Positions 54,943 to 63,358 of a stretch of 64,000 bases of DNA are shown here, one piece after another (position 1 is the stretch's first letter; the number at the start of each line of letters is the position of its first letter). A model generated the notes under the pieces. It did not search any database and had not been told where the DNA came from. It saw nothing but the letters and a program-made list of their open reading frames with translations. Position numbers and translations under genes: made by a program. Location: positions 156,391-220,390 of the forward strand of contig JAJDZX010000030.1 in the NCBI GenBank assembly GCA_022824395.1, read 5' to 3'. This stretch comes from Alphaproteobacteria bacterium. GTDB lineage: Bacteria; Pseudomonadota; Alphaproteobacteria; TMED109.

Positions 54943-55920
54943 TCAACGCCGGCAGTCAAGCACGACCTTGCCGCTGACGGCACGCGACAAGAGCAGTTCG
55001 ATCCCGTGCGCCGCGTCCGCGAGCGGCAGGACAGTAGCCACCCGGGGACGGAGGCGTCCCTCGCCGTGCCACTCGCCGAGGCGGGCGAACGATCGCCCGA
55101 CCCGCTGCGGATCCCGTGCCGCGACTTCACCCCAATAGAGGCCGTGCACCGCGGCGTTCTGCAGCAGCAACCGGTTGGCGGGAAAGGCCGGAATCCGCCC
55201 GGCCGTGAACCCCACGGTCACGATCCTGCCGTCCCACGCCAATCGCCGCAGGGCATCGTCGCCAGCGTCTCCGCCGACGGTGTCCAGCACCGCATCGACG
55301 CCGCCGGGCGCCAAATCCGGCAACCGGACCCGCACCCGATCCGTCCGGTAGTTGATGCCAGCAGCCGCGCCGTGCTCGCGGCAGATCGCCAGTTTCTCGT
55401 CGCTGCCGGCGGCAGCGATGACTTGCGCGCCCATCGCCGCGGCGATCTCCACGCCGGCCAACCCGACCCCGCCGGCGGCCCCGAGCACGAGACAGGTCTC
55501 GTCCGCCTGGAGCGCGGCCTTCCACGACAATGCGCCGTGGGCCGTGCCGTAGGCGACCGGGAACGCAGCGCCCGTCGTGAAGTCCATGCCGTCCGGCAGC
55601 GGGTACGTATTTTCCTCGGGCACGACCACTTCGTCGGCGAAACCGCCGTACCGCATGACCCCGATCACACGCTCGCCGATGCTGCGGACGCTGGTCTCGG
55701 CTCCAACCTCGCGCACCACGCCGGCGATCTCGAGACCAGGAGCAAACGGCGGGCGTGGGCGCACCTGGTAACGGCCGCGCAGCAACAGGGAATCCGCGAA
55801 ATTCACGCCGGCCGCATGCACCTCGATCCGAACGGACTGCGGCCCGAGCGCCGGGCTTGGCCGCTCCTCGAGGCGCAGGACCTCGGGGCCGCCCAGCGTC
55901 GTGACCACCATGCTTCGCAT
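54943..55920 (-). CDS. Zinc-independent NADPH:quinone oxidoreductase (MDR superfamily)
   Basis: A 325-residue medium-chain reductase. The N-terminal GroES-like fold (about 1-125) has GVNFADSLLLRGRY and GLEIAGVVREVG; the Rossmann domain has LVLGAAGGVGLAGVEIAAAMGAQVIAAAG; and the C-terminus ends SGKVVLDC. No structural zinc cysteines are seen, so it belongs to the QOR/crotonyl-CoA-like zinc-free branch. ATG at 55920 is chosen over 55947 because the conserved MRSMVVTTLGG start begins there. Likely reduces quinones or enones. Confidence 0.92.
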   Translation of the reverse strand: MRSMVVTTLGGPEVLRLEERPSPALGPQSVRIEVHAAGVNFADSLLLRGRYQVRPRPPFAPGLEIAGVVREVGAETSVRSIGERVIGVMRYGGFADEVVVPEENTYPLPDGMDFTTGAAFPVAYGTAHGALSWKAALQADETCLVLGAAGGVGLAGVEIAAAMGAQVIAAAGSDEKLAICREHGAAAGINYRTDRVRVRLPDLAPGGVDAVLDTVGGDAGDDALRRLAWDGRIVTVGFTAGRIPAFPANRLLLQNAAVHGLYWGEVAARDPQRVGRSFARLGEWHGEGRLRPRVATVLPLADAAHGIELLLSRAVSGKVVLDCRR

Positions 55921-55983
55921 CGTTGATTCCCGGAAACGGTCCGCCACTTATACTGGAAAGCACACGACGGGGGACAAACCGCG

Positions 55984-56802
55984 TTGGAATTTCTGATCCT
56001 GTACGAAGATCAGGTACGCCTCTTCTCGTTCGCCGGCGTGCTTGCCGTCATGGCGCTCCTGGAGAACCTTTTCCCGCGGCGACGGCGGCGGGCGCCGACA
56101 GCTCGGCGGTGGGGGGTGAACCTCGCGCTGACCGCGATCAACACGGTGACGCTCCGGCTGGTCTTCCCGCTGCTCGCGGTCGAGTGGGCAGCCCTGATGA
56201 GCGCCCAAGGATTCGGCCTGGCGCCGGTGCTCGGCGTGCCGTACTGGGTCGCCTGCGTGGTCGGTATCGCGCTGCTGGACCTGATCGTCTACGCCCAGCA
56301 CGCGGCCTTCCATCACATCCCGTTCCTGTGGCGCTTCCACCGGGTCCACCACGCCGATCTCGAGGTCGACGTGAGCACCGGAATCCGGTTTCATCCGGGC
56401 GAGATCGTGCTGTCCATGTTGATCAAGTTCGCCGTCATCGCCCTGCTGGGCGTGCCGGCGGCGGCCGTCGTGGCGTTCGAGGTGCTGCTGAACGCGACTT
56501 CCCTGTTTCACCACGCCAACCTGGCCCTTCCCCGGGCGCTCGACCGCGTACTCCGCCTGGTGATCGTGACCCCCGATGTCCACCGCGTGCATCATTCGAC
56601 GGTCCGGGCCGAGACCGATTCCAATTTCGGCTTCAGCGTCACGTGGTGGGACCGGCTGTTCGGCACATTCTGCGCCCAGCCCAGCGCCGGGCATTTGGGC
56701 ATGGAGATCGGTCTCGCCGAATACCGTGTCCCGGCGCAGCAGGGACTGCTCTGGGTCTGCGCTCTTCCAGCCCATCAAAACCCCCCTCCGGCCAGCCGGT
56801 GA
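55984..56802 (+). CDS. Sterol desaturase/fatty acid hydroxylase family protein
   Basis: A 272-residue membrane di-iron enzyme with four to five helices. The eight-histidine motifs are visible: AFHHIPFLWRFHRVHHAD, then LFHHANLA, then DVHRVHHST. These coordinate iron for hydroxylation or desaturation of a lipid. The apparent start is TTG at 55984, which gives the natural membrane N-terminus; the first ATG is 22 codons in and would cut the first helix. The stop overlaps the NUDIX gene (GTGA), so the two are coupled. The lipid substrate is unknown. Confidence 0.9.
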   Translation: MEFLILYEDQVRLFSFAGVLAVMALLENLFPRRRRRAPTARRWGVNLALTAINTVTLRLVFPLLAVEWAALMSAQGFGLAPVLGVPYWVACVVGIALLDLIVYAQHAAFHHIPFLWRFHRVHHADLEVDVSTGIRFHPGEIVLSMLIKFAVIALLGVPAAAVVAFEVLLNATSLFHHANLALPRALDRVLRLVIVTPDVHRVHHSTVRAETDSNFGFSVTWWDRLFGTFCAQPSAGHLGMEIGLAEYRVPAQQGLLWVCALPAHQNPPPASR

Positions 56803-57344
56803 ACGACGTGCCGTCACGAGGTCCCGTGGTCCGCATGGTGCCGGACGGCGACAACCGCGAACGAAACGTCTGTACCGACTGCGGATTCATCCACTACCTC
56901 AATCCGCGGATCGTCGTGGGAGCCGTCGTCCACCACAACGACCAGATCCTGTTGTGCCGGCGCGCCATCCCGCCCCGCACGGGCTTCTGGACCCTGCCCG
57001 CGGGCTATCTGGAGACCGGGGAAACGGCGGCGGCGGGGGCACGTCGGGAAGCCGAGGAAGAAGCCTGCGCGGCGATTGCGATCGAGCGGCCGCTCGGAAT
57101 CTATTCGCTCCCCCGTATTTCGCTCATCCAGCTCATCTTTGCCGCCCGCCTCGTCCATCCCGACATTGCGCCGGGAACCGAGAGCCTGGAGGTGCGGCTG
57201 TTCTCCTGGGACGAGGTGCCCTGGGATCACCTGGCATTTCCCTCCGTCCAGTGGGCGCTTGCCGACTGGAAACGGGGACTTGCCACCGGCGCGGCGGCTG
57301 CGAATTTCGGACCATTCGACCGCGCTGACTTGGCCACTGACTGA
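56799..57344 (+). CDS. NUDIX hydrolase with zinc-ribbon start
   Basis: A 181-residue nucleotide-sugar or pyrophosphate hydrolase. CTDCGFIHYLNPR is a short zinc-ribbon-like start, and the Nudix box is in GYLETGETAAAGARREAEEEAC (Gx5Ex7REUxEE, with Ala for the usual Gly). It starts with GTG overlapping the sterol-desaturase-like gene stop by 4 bp. NUDIX hydrolases with this ribbon resemble NADH pyrophosphatase or ADP-ribose enzymes, but the substrate is not determined. Confidence 0.93.
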   Translation: MNDVPSRGPVVRMVPDGDNRERNVCTDCGFIHYLNPRIVVGAVVHHNDQILLCRRAIPPRTGFWTLPAGYLETGETAAAGARREAEEEACAAIAIERPLGIYSLPRISLIQLIFAARLVHPDIAPGTESLEVRLFSWDEVPWDHLAFPSVQWALADWKRGLATGAAAANFGPFDRADLATD

Positions 57345-57455
57345 GAGGCAGTACCGTCGCCCCGGGATGCAGCGCTCCGACGCAGCCCAGGCAACGGCGC
57401 CTCGCGTCGACCCCTTCAGCACAAAGGTCTCCGAGAGGAACGATCCGTCCCCGCG

Positions 57456-58370
57456 CTATTGGGCCGGCCAGCGTCGGTGAATCCACAGCCATTGTTCGGG
57501 TCGGGCGATAATCCAGTCGCTGAACCGGTCATTCAGTGCGCGCAGCAAGGCCAACGTGCGTTGCTGACGCGATTCGGCGGCATCGGGTACCGGCAGCGCC
57601 GGCTCAATGGTCACGCGGAAGGCCGCGCCTCTCGTCCGCTCGACGCGGAGCGGCACGATGGGGATATCCGCACGCAAGGCCAGTGATGCGGCCACCGGCG
57701 CCGTGCCGGCGGGAATCCCCAGGAAATCGATCAACGGCCCCTCGGTGAGTTTTTGATCGTTGACCACGCCGACCGAGCGCCCTCGCCGCACCGCGCTGAC
57801 CAGGGCCCGCCCGGCAAGACGTTTGCGGACGAATTCAGCGCCTTTCGGCCGGTAACCCTGGATGACGCGGTCGGCCCAAGGGTTCTCCGCCTGCCGATAG
57901 ACGTAGGTCATGGGGAGCCCCGCCCGCGTGAGGACCAGCGCTCCGATCTCCCAGTTTGCCAGGTGGGCGCTCGCAAACACCGCGCTCTGGCCGCACGCAC
58001 GCAGCTGTTCGATCGTTTCCAGGCCCTCCACCTCGAACCGCGGGGATCCATCGGGCAGGGGCGCTGACTTCGATTGGAACGGGTCCAGCCGGTGCAAATG
58101 CGGAAACTCGAACACCAGGCGACCGAGATTGTCCCACATGCCCGTCAATACCAACTCGCGCCCACGTGCATCCAAGTCGGGAAGCACGCGGCGGAGATTG
58201 CATTCCGCCGTCCGGTGAAGCGGAAGGCGGGGGCCGAGCGCACGAAGAACCCGGCTTCCCAGTGCCGATGCCCGGTCGATATCGAGCGCACGGGATACTG
58301 CCAGCGCCGAATGCAGACCGAGCGCCTCCGCCAAGTGACGGGCGCGCCGGACCGGGGAGCGATGCCTCAT
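57456..58370 (-). CDS. Lipid A lauroyl/myristoyl acyltransferase (LpxL/HtrB family)
   Basis: A 304-residue inner-membrane-associated acyltransferase. The catalytic HX4E motif is in SAHLANWEIG, and YRQAENPWADRVIQGYRPKGAEF is the conserved middle segment. The GVVNDQKLTEGPLIDFLG motif is typical for lipid A late acyltransferases. It overlaps lpxK by 4 bp. It adds a secondary acyl chain to Kdo2-lipid A using acyl-ACP, in series with lpxK and waaA just upstream. Confidence 0.94.
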   Translation of the reverse strand: MRHRSPVRRARHLAEALGLHSALAVSRALDIDRASALGSRVLRALGPRLPLHRTAECNLRRVLPDLDARGRELVLTGMWDNLGRLVFEFPHLHRLDPFQSKSAPLPDGSPRFEVEGLETIEQLRACGQSAVFASAHLANWEIGALVLTRAGLPMTYVYRQAENPWADRVIQGYRPKGAEFVRKRLAGRALVSAVRRGRSVGVVNDQKLTEGPLIDFLGIPAGTAPVAASLALRADIPIVPLRVERTRGAAFRVTIEPALPVPDAAESRQQRTLALLRALNDRFSDWIIARPEQWLWIHRRWPAQ

Positions 58371-59353
58371 TCCGCCCTCCCGGTGCCGACTAACGGCGCC
58401 AGAAGGTCGTCCAGGGCAGCACCGTCGTCAAAACGAAGGCGCACGTCCGCCACCATCACGCGAGCTGCAAAATCGGGCGGCAGGCGTACTTGATCCTTGG
58501 TCGTGGTCACCGGCACCGACGATGACGCCCGGGCGGCATTCAGCACCTGTTCCAGCTCGCGTAGGCGGTACCGATGGTGATCGGGAAAGGGCCGGGTTCC
58601 GACCACGTTGGCGCCGAGGTCCTCGAGCGACCGGAAGAACTTCTCGGGACGTCCGATGCCGGCGAACGCGTAGACGCGCCGGCCGCGCAGGGCGCAGAGC
58701 TCGGGGGCAGACCGCATGGATGCCCGGATACAAGGCAGCGTATTCGGCAGCATCGCCCGCACGTTCACCGTGTCCTCACCGACCAGGATGGCGGCGTGGG
58801 CGCGTCGGAAACCGTCGTCCGGCGGCTCGCGCAGAGGACCCGCCGGCAGGACCCGGCCGTTTCCCAGGCCGTACCCGCCGTCGAACACGAGCAAGGCCAG
58901 GTCCTTCTCGAGCGCCGGGTCCTGAAATCCGTCGTCCAGGATCAGGCAGTCGGCGCCGGCCGCCGCAATGGCGGTCCCTCCTGCCACCCGGTCCCGCGCC
59001 ACCCAGGTTGGCGCCGTACGGGCGGCAACCAGAGCTTCGTCCCCGACGTCGCTGACGCCGTGCTGGCCCGGGTCCACCCGAACCGGCCCCTTGCGCCGGC
59101 CGCGATACCCGTGGGACAGCAAATGGACATTGACACCTGCGTTTCGAAGCCGTTCGGCCAGCGCCAGCGCGACCGGCGTCTTGCCGCTTCCCCCGACGAT
59201 CAGGTTGCCGACGCAGAGGACCGGTATCCCGCAGGTCCGCGGGCGGCGCCGGCGTTGGCGGCGCCGGGCCCCCCAGGCCCAGAGGGCGGCCAGCGGCAGG
59301 AGGGCATGAATTGCGGCGCTGTCCTGGCGGGCCCAGAAATCAGGTGCGCGCAT
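58367..59353 (-). CDS. lpxK: Tetraacyldisaccharide 4'-kinase
   Basis: A 328-residue kinase making lipid IVA. The Walker A region is VGNLIVGGSGKTP with the downstream PVALALAERLRNAG; HGYRGR and DDGFQD are the conserved LpxK loops. Membrane association is expected through the N-terminal helix (ALLPLAALWAWG). ATG 59353 is chosen since MRAPDFWA matches the family start. It overlaps waaA by 14 bp upstream and the acyltransferase gene by 4 bp. Confidence 0.96.
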   Translation of the reverse strand: MRAPDFWARQDSAAIHALLPLAALWAWGARRRQRRRRPRTCGIPVLCVGNLIVGGSGKTPVALALAERLRNAGVNVHLLSHGYRGRRKGPVRVDPGQHGVSDVGDEALVAARTAPTWVARDRVAGGTAIAAAGADCLILDDGFQDPALEKDLALLVFDGGYGLGNGRVLPAGPLREPPDDGFRRAHAAILVGEDTVNVRAMLPNTLPCIRASMRSAPELCALRGRRVYAFAGIGRPEKFFRSLEDLGANVVGTRPFPDHHRYRLRELEQVLNAARASSSVPVTTTKDQVRLPPDFAARVMVADVRLRFDDGAALDDLLAPLVGTGRAE

Positions 59354-60638
59354 GCGCCACCTTCGCGGCCGCAATCATGGGTGCCAGCAGCCCGGCCACC
59401 TGCGTTGTGACCCCCCGGGCCCGCGCGGCGACCTGTTCTGCGGCGCCGGCCATGCGCCTGGCCGCCGCAGGCTCATCCAGAAGATGCGACAACGCGCCGG
59501 CCAGCGTGTCGGCATCGATGACCTCGGTCGCCGCGCCGGCGCGCTTGAGGTCCGTGGCCACATCAGAGACGTTCGCGACATCGGGGCCGTGCAGGATGGC
59601 GCAGCCCAGCTGCGCGGGTTCAAGCAGGTTGTGGCCGCCCTTGGAGGCAAGCGTCCCCCCGACCAGCGTGACCGGAGCCAACCGGTAGAAGAGCCCGGTT
59701 TCCCCCAGGGTGTCGGCAACGTAGACGTCCGCGTCGCCGGGCAGCACCCCCTGGCTTCGGCGCCTGACCGTAAGTCCCGATCTCTGCACAAGTTCTTCGA
59801 TCGATTGGCCGCGGTCTGGATGCCGCGGCAGGAGGATGGTCAGCAGATCCGGCCAGCCAGACGCAATCCTGGCGTGCGCGGACAGAGCGATCGCCTCTTC
59901 GCCGGGGTGCGTGCTCGCCGCCAACCAGCACGGGCGCCGTCCCAGATCATCCCGGAGGGTGGCCAGCGCCGACGGATCGGGCTCCGGGGCCGCCGTGTCG
60001 GCCTTCAGGTTAAAGGGGCCTTGGACACGGGCCACCCCGAGTTCCGTGAGGCGCTGCCGGTCGACTGTGGTCTGGGCGACGACCGGGTCGAAGCCTTCCA
60101 GCAGCTGGCGGAGCGCTCCGCCCAGCCAGCGCCAACGCGCGGCGGACCGGGCGGACAGGCGCGCCTGCACCACCGCCCGGGGGATGCGCCGCCGGGTCAG
60201 GGCGCAAAGCGTCTCCGGCCAGATCTCCGACTCAACGCGCAGCGCACAATCCGGCCGCCAATGGTCGAGGAACCGGCGTAGCGCCGACCGCCGGTCCAGG
60301 GGCGCGTACTGATGCCGGGCCCGTGCCGGCAGCCCCTGCGCCATCGCCAGGGCGGACGTCACGGTCACCGTGGTCACCAGCACCTCCATCCCGTCATCTT
60401 CGACCAGGCGGCGGATGATCGGCTCCACTGACCGCGCTTCGCCCAGGCTTGCCGCATGCACCCAGCACAGGGGGCCCTGCGGACGCGGCGCGGACGGGTA
60501 GCCCAGCCGTTCGCGAAGCCGCTCAGGATCTTCGCGGCCGCGGCGGGCGCGCGCCCGGAGAACCGGCGTCACCGCAGGCGCCGCCGCCGCCCACGCCACC
60601 CGGCTGGCCAGCAGGACCGCCGACGCGCCGCTAAACAT
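59340..60638 (-). CDS. waaA: 3-deoxy-D-manno-octulosonic acid transferase
   Basis: A 432-residue GT-B glycosyltransferase adding Kdo to lipid IVA at the inner membrane. It has GREDPERLRERLG, WVHAASLGEARSVEPIIRRL, VESEIWPETL and VGGTLASKGGHNLLEPAQLG, typical of WaaA/KdtA; a short N-terminal helix anchors it. The start is one of three in-frame ATGs (60638, 60644, 60656); 60638 gives the most typical N-terminus. First gene of the minus-strand waaA-lpxK-acyltransferase lipid A cluster. Confidence 0.94.
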   Translation of the reverse strand: MFSGASAVLLASRVAWAAAAPAVTPVLRARARRGREDPERLRERLGYPSAPRPQGPLCWVHAASLGEARSVEPIIRRLVEDDGMEVLVTTVTVTSALAMAQGLPARARHQYAPLDRRSALRRFLDHWRPDCALRVESEIWPETLCALTRRRIPRAVVQARLSARSAARWRWLGGALRQLLEGFDPVVAQTTVDRQRLTELGVARVQGPFNLKADTAAPEPDPSALATLRDDLGRRPCWLAASTHPGEEAIALSAHARIASGWPDLLTILLPRHPDRGQSIEELVQRSGLTVRRRSQGVLPGDADVYVADTLGETGLFYRLAPVTLVGGTLASKGGHNLLEPAQLGCAILHGPDVANVSDVATDLKRAGAATEVIDADTLAGALSHLLDEPAAARRMAGAAEQVAARARGVTTQVAGLLAPMIAAAKVAHART

Positions 60639-60772
60639 CACCATCAGCGAGGACATACAAGCGGCAACCGCAAGGATCAACCAGCGGAAATGCCGGGAGG
60701 GCGTGCAGGCCGGTGGATCGACGCGCCGTGGGCTGCGCTGCCGCAACGCCGCGAGTTGCCTATCCTACGCGC

Positions 60773-61291
60773 ATGGCTCCCGTCCACACCCTGACGGTCC
60801 ACGAACGCACGGTTCTCCTGGATGCCGTGCTCCGGCCACACCGCTCGCTCGGACCGGCCGGGTTCCGTCTGCTCATGGGTACGGTGGCGGCGTTCTGCCT
60901 CACCATCGGGATCGTCTTCGCCGCACTGGGAGCCTGGCCAGTTTTCGCCTTTCTCGGGTTGGACGTCCTGCTCGTCTTCCTGGCGTTCCGGTGGAGCTAC
61001 CGAAGCGCGCGGGAATGCGAGCGGATTCGACTGGACACGGAGGCACTGGAGATCGTGCACACCGGCGCGGACGGACGAGCCCGATCGTGGACCTTTCAGC
61101 CCCATTGGCTTCGAATCGACTTCAACGACTCCGGCGACCATACGGACCAGCTCCGCCTCTCGTCGCACGGACACAGCCTGGTGATCGGCGCCTTCCTCGC
61201 TCCCGAGGAACGTGCCAGGTGCGCGCAACTGCTCCGCGACGGAATCCAGCGGTGGCGGGCACTGCCGCCGGGCATCGTTTCGCCTACGTAG
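60773..61291 (+). CDS. DUF2244 domain-containing membrane protein
   Basis: A 172-residue protein with two transmembrane helices (about residues 32-72: LMGTVAAFCLTIGIVFAALGAWPVF, LDVLLVFLAFRW). The C-terminal PH-like region includes IHTGADGRARSWTF-like and HGHSLVIGAFLAPEERARCAQLLRDGI strands. The family is common in Alphaproteobacteria near cytochrome oxidase genes; no such genes are here. Function unknown. It diverges from waaA. Confidence 0.9.
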   Translation: MAPVHTLTVHERTVLLDAVLRPHRSLGPAGFRLLMGTVAAFCLTIGIVFAALGAWPVFAFLGLDVLLVFLAFRWSYRSARECERIRLDTEALEIVHTGADGRARSWTFQPHWLRIDFNDSGDHTDQLRLSSHGHSLVIGAFLAPEERARCAQLLRDGIQRWRALPPGIVSPT

Positions 61292-61557
61292 ATCGCCCGG
61301 CACCATCGTTCCCGCAAGCCCGTTCGCGACCAGCGCCAGCGCGTCGCGCCGGCGCGTGGACGTCTCATGCGGGCGGCGCGGGATCAACTTCAGGATCCAC
61401 CCGGGGCCGCGACACGATCACCGACACCTGCCACCGGCTGCACTGGACTGCGCCCGGGACCGCCGCAATGTTCCCGCGGTTGACCGGGAACGGCTGCCGA
61501 CGAAACTAGCGGGCGCGCGCTCACGTCAATCGAGCGAGCCGCAGCCGGAGCGAACGC

Positions 61558-62433
61558 TTGGACGATCTCCAGCTCATGGTCGGTGGTCTCGCCAACGGCT
61601 GCGTGTATGGCCTGATCGCGCTCGGTTTCGTGCTGATCTACAAGGCCACCGAGCAGGTCAACTTTGCGCAGGGCGACATGATGATGCTCGGCGCCTTCGT
61701 GGCCATCGGGCTCGGAAACGACTCCCACGCCGGCCTCCCCTTCTGGCTGGCCTGCGTCGGTGCCGTCACGATCATGGCCGTGTTCGGCATGGCCGTTGAA
61801 CGGACCCTTCTCCGCCCCCTGTTCGGCCAGTCGCAGATCGCGGTCGTGATCCTGACCATCGCGTTCGGTTTCGTGCTGCGCTTCATCGCGGGTGCCATCT
61901 GGGGACACGACCCGCTGGTCATGGACAATCCGGTCGCGGGGATCCACGTGGCGTTCGGTCAGGTTGTGCTCGGCGCCGACGAAATCGCGGTCATCGTCGT
62001 CACCCTGCTGCTCACCGGCCTGCTCTTCCTGTTCTTCGCTCGCACCAAGCTGGGAATCGCCATGCAGGCCGCAAGCCAGAACCAGCTGGCGGCCTACTAC
62101 ATGGGCATTCCGGTCAAGCGGATCCACGGATTGACCTGGATGCTGGCGGGCGCCACCGCCGCCGCCGCCGGCATCCTGTTCGCCGCCAAGGGGTCGGTGG
62201 ACCCGAGCGCCGGTCTCCTGGGCATCAAGGCGTTTGCGGCGGCGGTCATTGGCGGGTTCGGATCGCTCCCGGGCGCGTTGCTGGGCGGCCTGATCGTCGG
62301 CCTGGTGGAACCCTTCGCCGCCCGGTACATCGCGGCCGGGTATGCGCAGATCGCGCCGTATGCGGTGCTGATCCTCGTCCTGATCTTCCGCCCGCACGGA
62401 CTGTTCGCGCAGGTCAGGGGCAAGAAGCTCTGA
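61558..62433 (+). CDS. livH: Branched-chain amino acid ABC transporter permease LivH
   Basis: A 291-residue permease with about eight helices. The GLANGCVYGLIALGFVLIYKATEQVNFAQGDMMMLGAF start and IAVVILTIAFGFVLRFIAGAIWG, plus the EAA-like ASQNQLAAYYMGIPVKRIHGLTWMLAGATAAAAGILFA segment, are LivH hallmarks. The start is TTG at 61558 with a GGAGCG site. It is followed by a truncated livM, so this copy's transporter cannot be complete as assembled. Confidence 0.94.
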   Translation: MDDLQLMVGGLANGCVYGLIALGFVLIYKATEQVNFAQGDMMMLGAFVAIGLGNDSHAGLPFWLACVGAVTIMAVFGMAVERTLLRPLFGQSQIAVVILTIAFGFVLRFIAGAIWGHDPLVMDNPVAGIHVAFGQVVLGADEIAVIVVTLLLTGLLFLFFARTKLGIAMQAASQNQLAAYYMGIPVKRIHGLTWMLAGATAAAAGILFAAKGSVDPSAGLLGIKAFAAAVIGGFGSLPGALLGGLIVGLVEPFAARYIAAGYAQIAPYAVLILVLIFRPHGLFAQVRGKKL

Positions 62434-62437
62434 GACC

Positions 62438-62587
62438 ATGCGGGTGCCCTTCAAGACCAGCTACCTCCATGACATCCGGCTGTTCGCCGATGGCTACCGT
62501 GCCGCCCGGTACGCCGTGCTCGTCGCGCTCGCGGTTCTGCTGCCGTTCGGGCTGGACGACTTCCTGATCGCTTATGCCGTGTCTTAG
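62438..62587 (+). pseudogene. livM: LivM permease, truncated after about 47 codons
   Basis: ATG 62438 lies 4 bp after livH. The frame encodes RVPFKTSYLHDIRLF and the first helix RYAVLVALAVLLPFGLDDFLIAYAV, the expected LivM beginning. It then hits a TAG at 62585-62587, with sequence quality changing to AT-rich at about 62580. A normal LivM is about 300-400 residues with ~10 helices, so only the start remains. The break could be an insertion, a deletion-rearrangement or a misassembly point. Confidence 0.8.
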
Positions 62588-62660
62588 ATCTTTTTCTCTA
62601 TTTATCAAGAGGATATGGATTCATACAGATGTTTCGTAATCAATCCGCAACCGGATTGGA

Positions 62661-63078
62661 TCAATCCGCTGGCCGTGTAAGGGCACGAATTACCGCTTCC
62701 GGGTCTCGGTCGATCACCGTCAGCGTAGAGGTTCCGTCGGGCCGTGGAGGCTCGCAGGGTGCCTGTCGTGAACTGCCGTAACGACAGAGGAGTCCTCGTT
62801 TGCGCCAACCGACATCCCCTCCGGTTCGACTATGTCCACGGCCCAACAGAACCATTACCCGTCAGCAACACCCGCGCCGCCCAGTCGGGAATCCGGCGAC
62901 CCTGTTCCCAATCCTGAATCGCCCGCACCTCGAGTTCAAAACGGGCGGCGAATTTCTGCCGGCTCAGCTTCATGCGCTTGCGCAGGGCAACGATCCGCCC
63001 GGCGGCGGGATTGTCCACGATCCGACACGGCAGCGCCGTCTCGGTCCGAAGCCCGGTATCGGCGCGCTTGATCATCAT
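62661..63078 (-). pseudogene. XRE-family antitoxin (NadS/HigA-like) split by a 134-bp miniature transposable element
   Basis: The gene reads from ATG 63078 (or the adjacent ATG 63075) through the HTH (GRIVALRKRMKLSRQKFAARF, VRAIQDWEQGRRIPDWAARVLLT) to position 62859, is interrupted by the element, and resumes at 62724 with VIDRDPEAVIRALTRPAD, ending at 62661. Joining the two parts across one copy of the 8-bp duplication restores the frame exactly, giving about 91 residues. QDWEQGRR and a terminal DPEAVIRAL are typical of these antitoxins. As is, the frame ends in a stop inside the element after SVGPWT. The start overlaps the end of an upstream ORF remnant. Confidence 0.85.
62725..62858. mobile_element. 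MITE with IS66-like ends inserted in an XRE antitoxin gene
   Basis: A 134-bp element with imperfect 24-bp terminal inverted repeats (62725-62748 and 62835-62858, 20 of 24 identical; shared inner core GGGCCGTGGA). It is flanked by an exact 8-bp target duplication CCGTCAGC (62717-62724 and 62859-62866). An internal hairpin CTGTCGT (62763-62769) / ACGACAG (62781-62787) is present. There is no ORF for a transposase. The 8-bp duplication and ends beginning GTA(A) match the IS66 family, so the element is probably moved in trans. Excision in silico repairs the host gene. Confidence 0.85.
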
Positions 63079-63338
63079 TCTTCCTGTTGGATACGCGCCG
63101 CCAACTGCATCAGCGCCTTGCGGTCCGACGCCGGGAGCAGGTCGTTGCGGTCGGGGCCCTCAAAGGCGAGCAGGCTTCAGTCATGTCCGGCGATCCGGTC
63201 CGCCCCGGAGCGGGTGCGCACCGGGAACGGTGGGCCATCCTCCCAATCAGGCCGGGCGGCGCGTTCGTGGCACGCCGCCCGATATTCCCTGTCGAGCCGC
63301 AGCAAGGCCCATACCTGTGCGAGGTCGCCTGCGCCCAT
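63075..63338 (-). pseudogene. ORF remnant with an in-frame TGA, upstream of the antitoxin
   Basis: One continuous minus-strand frame runs from ATG 63338 (MGAGDLAQVWALLRLDREYR, then PDWEDGPPFPVRTRSGADRIAGHD) to a TGA at 63177-63179. It then continues SLLAFEGPDRNDLLPASDRKAL and AARIQQEE to a stop at 63075-63077 overlapping the antitoxin ATG. The stop in the middle would be Trp in the presumed parent (TGG to TGA). The C-terminal part resembles the end of RelE/HigB-type toxins, the N-terminal part does not; the family is uncertain. Probably a broken partner of the antitoxin. Confidence 0.4.
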
Positions 63339-63358
63339 GGCGCCGCGCGGTCATCGCC

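Noticed and set aside
62641..62658. CAATCCG / CGGATTG hairpin after the antitoxin end
   Set aside because: A 7-bp stem with a 4-bp loop but no T-run on the minus strand; too weak for a terminator call.
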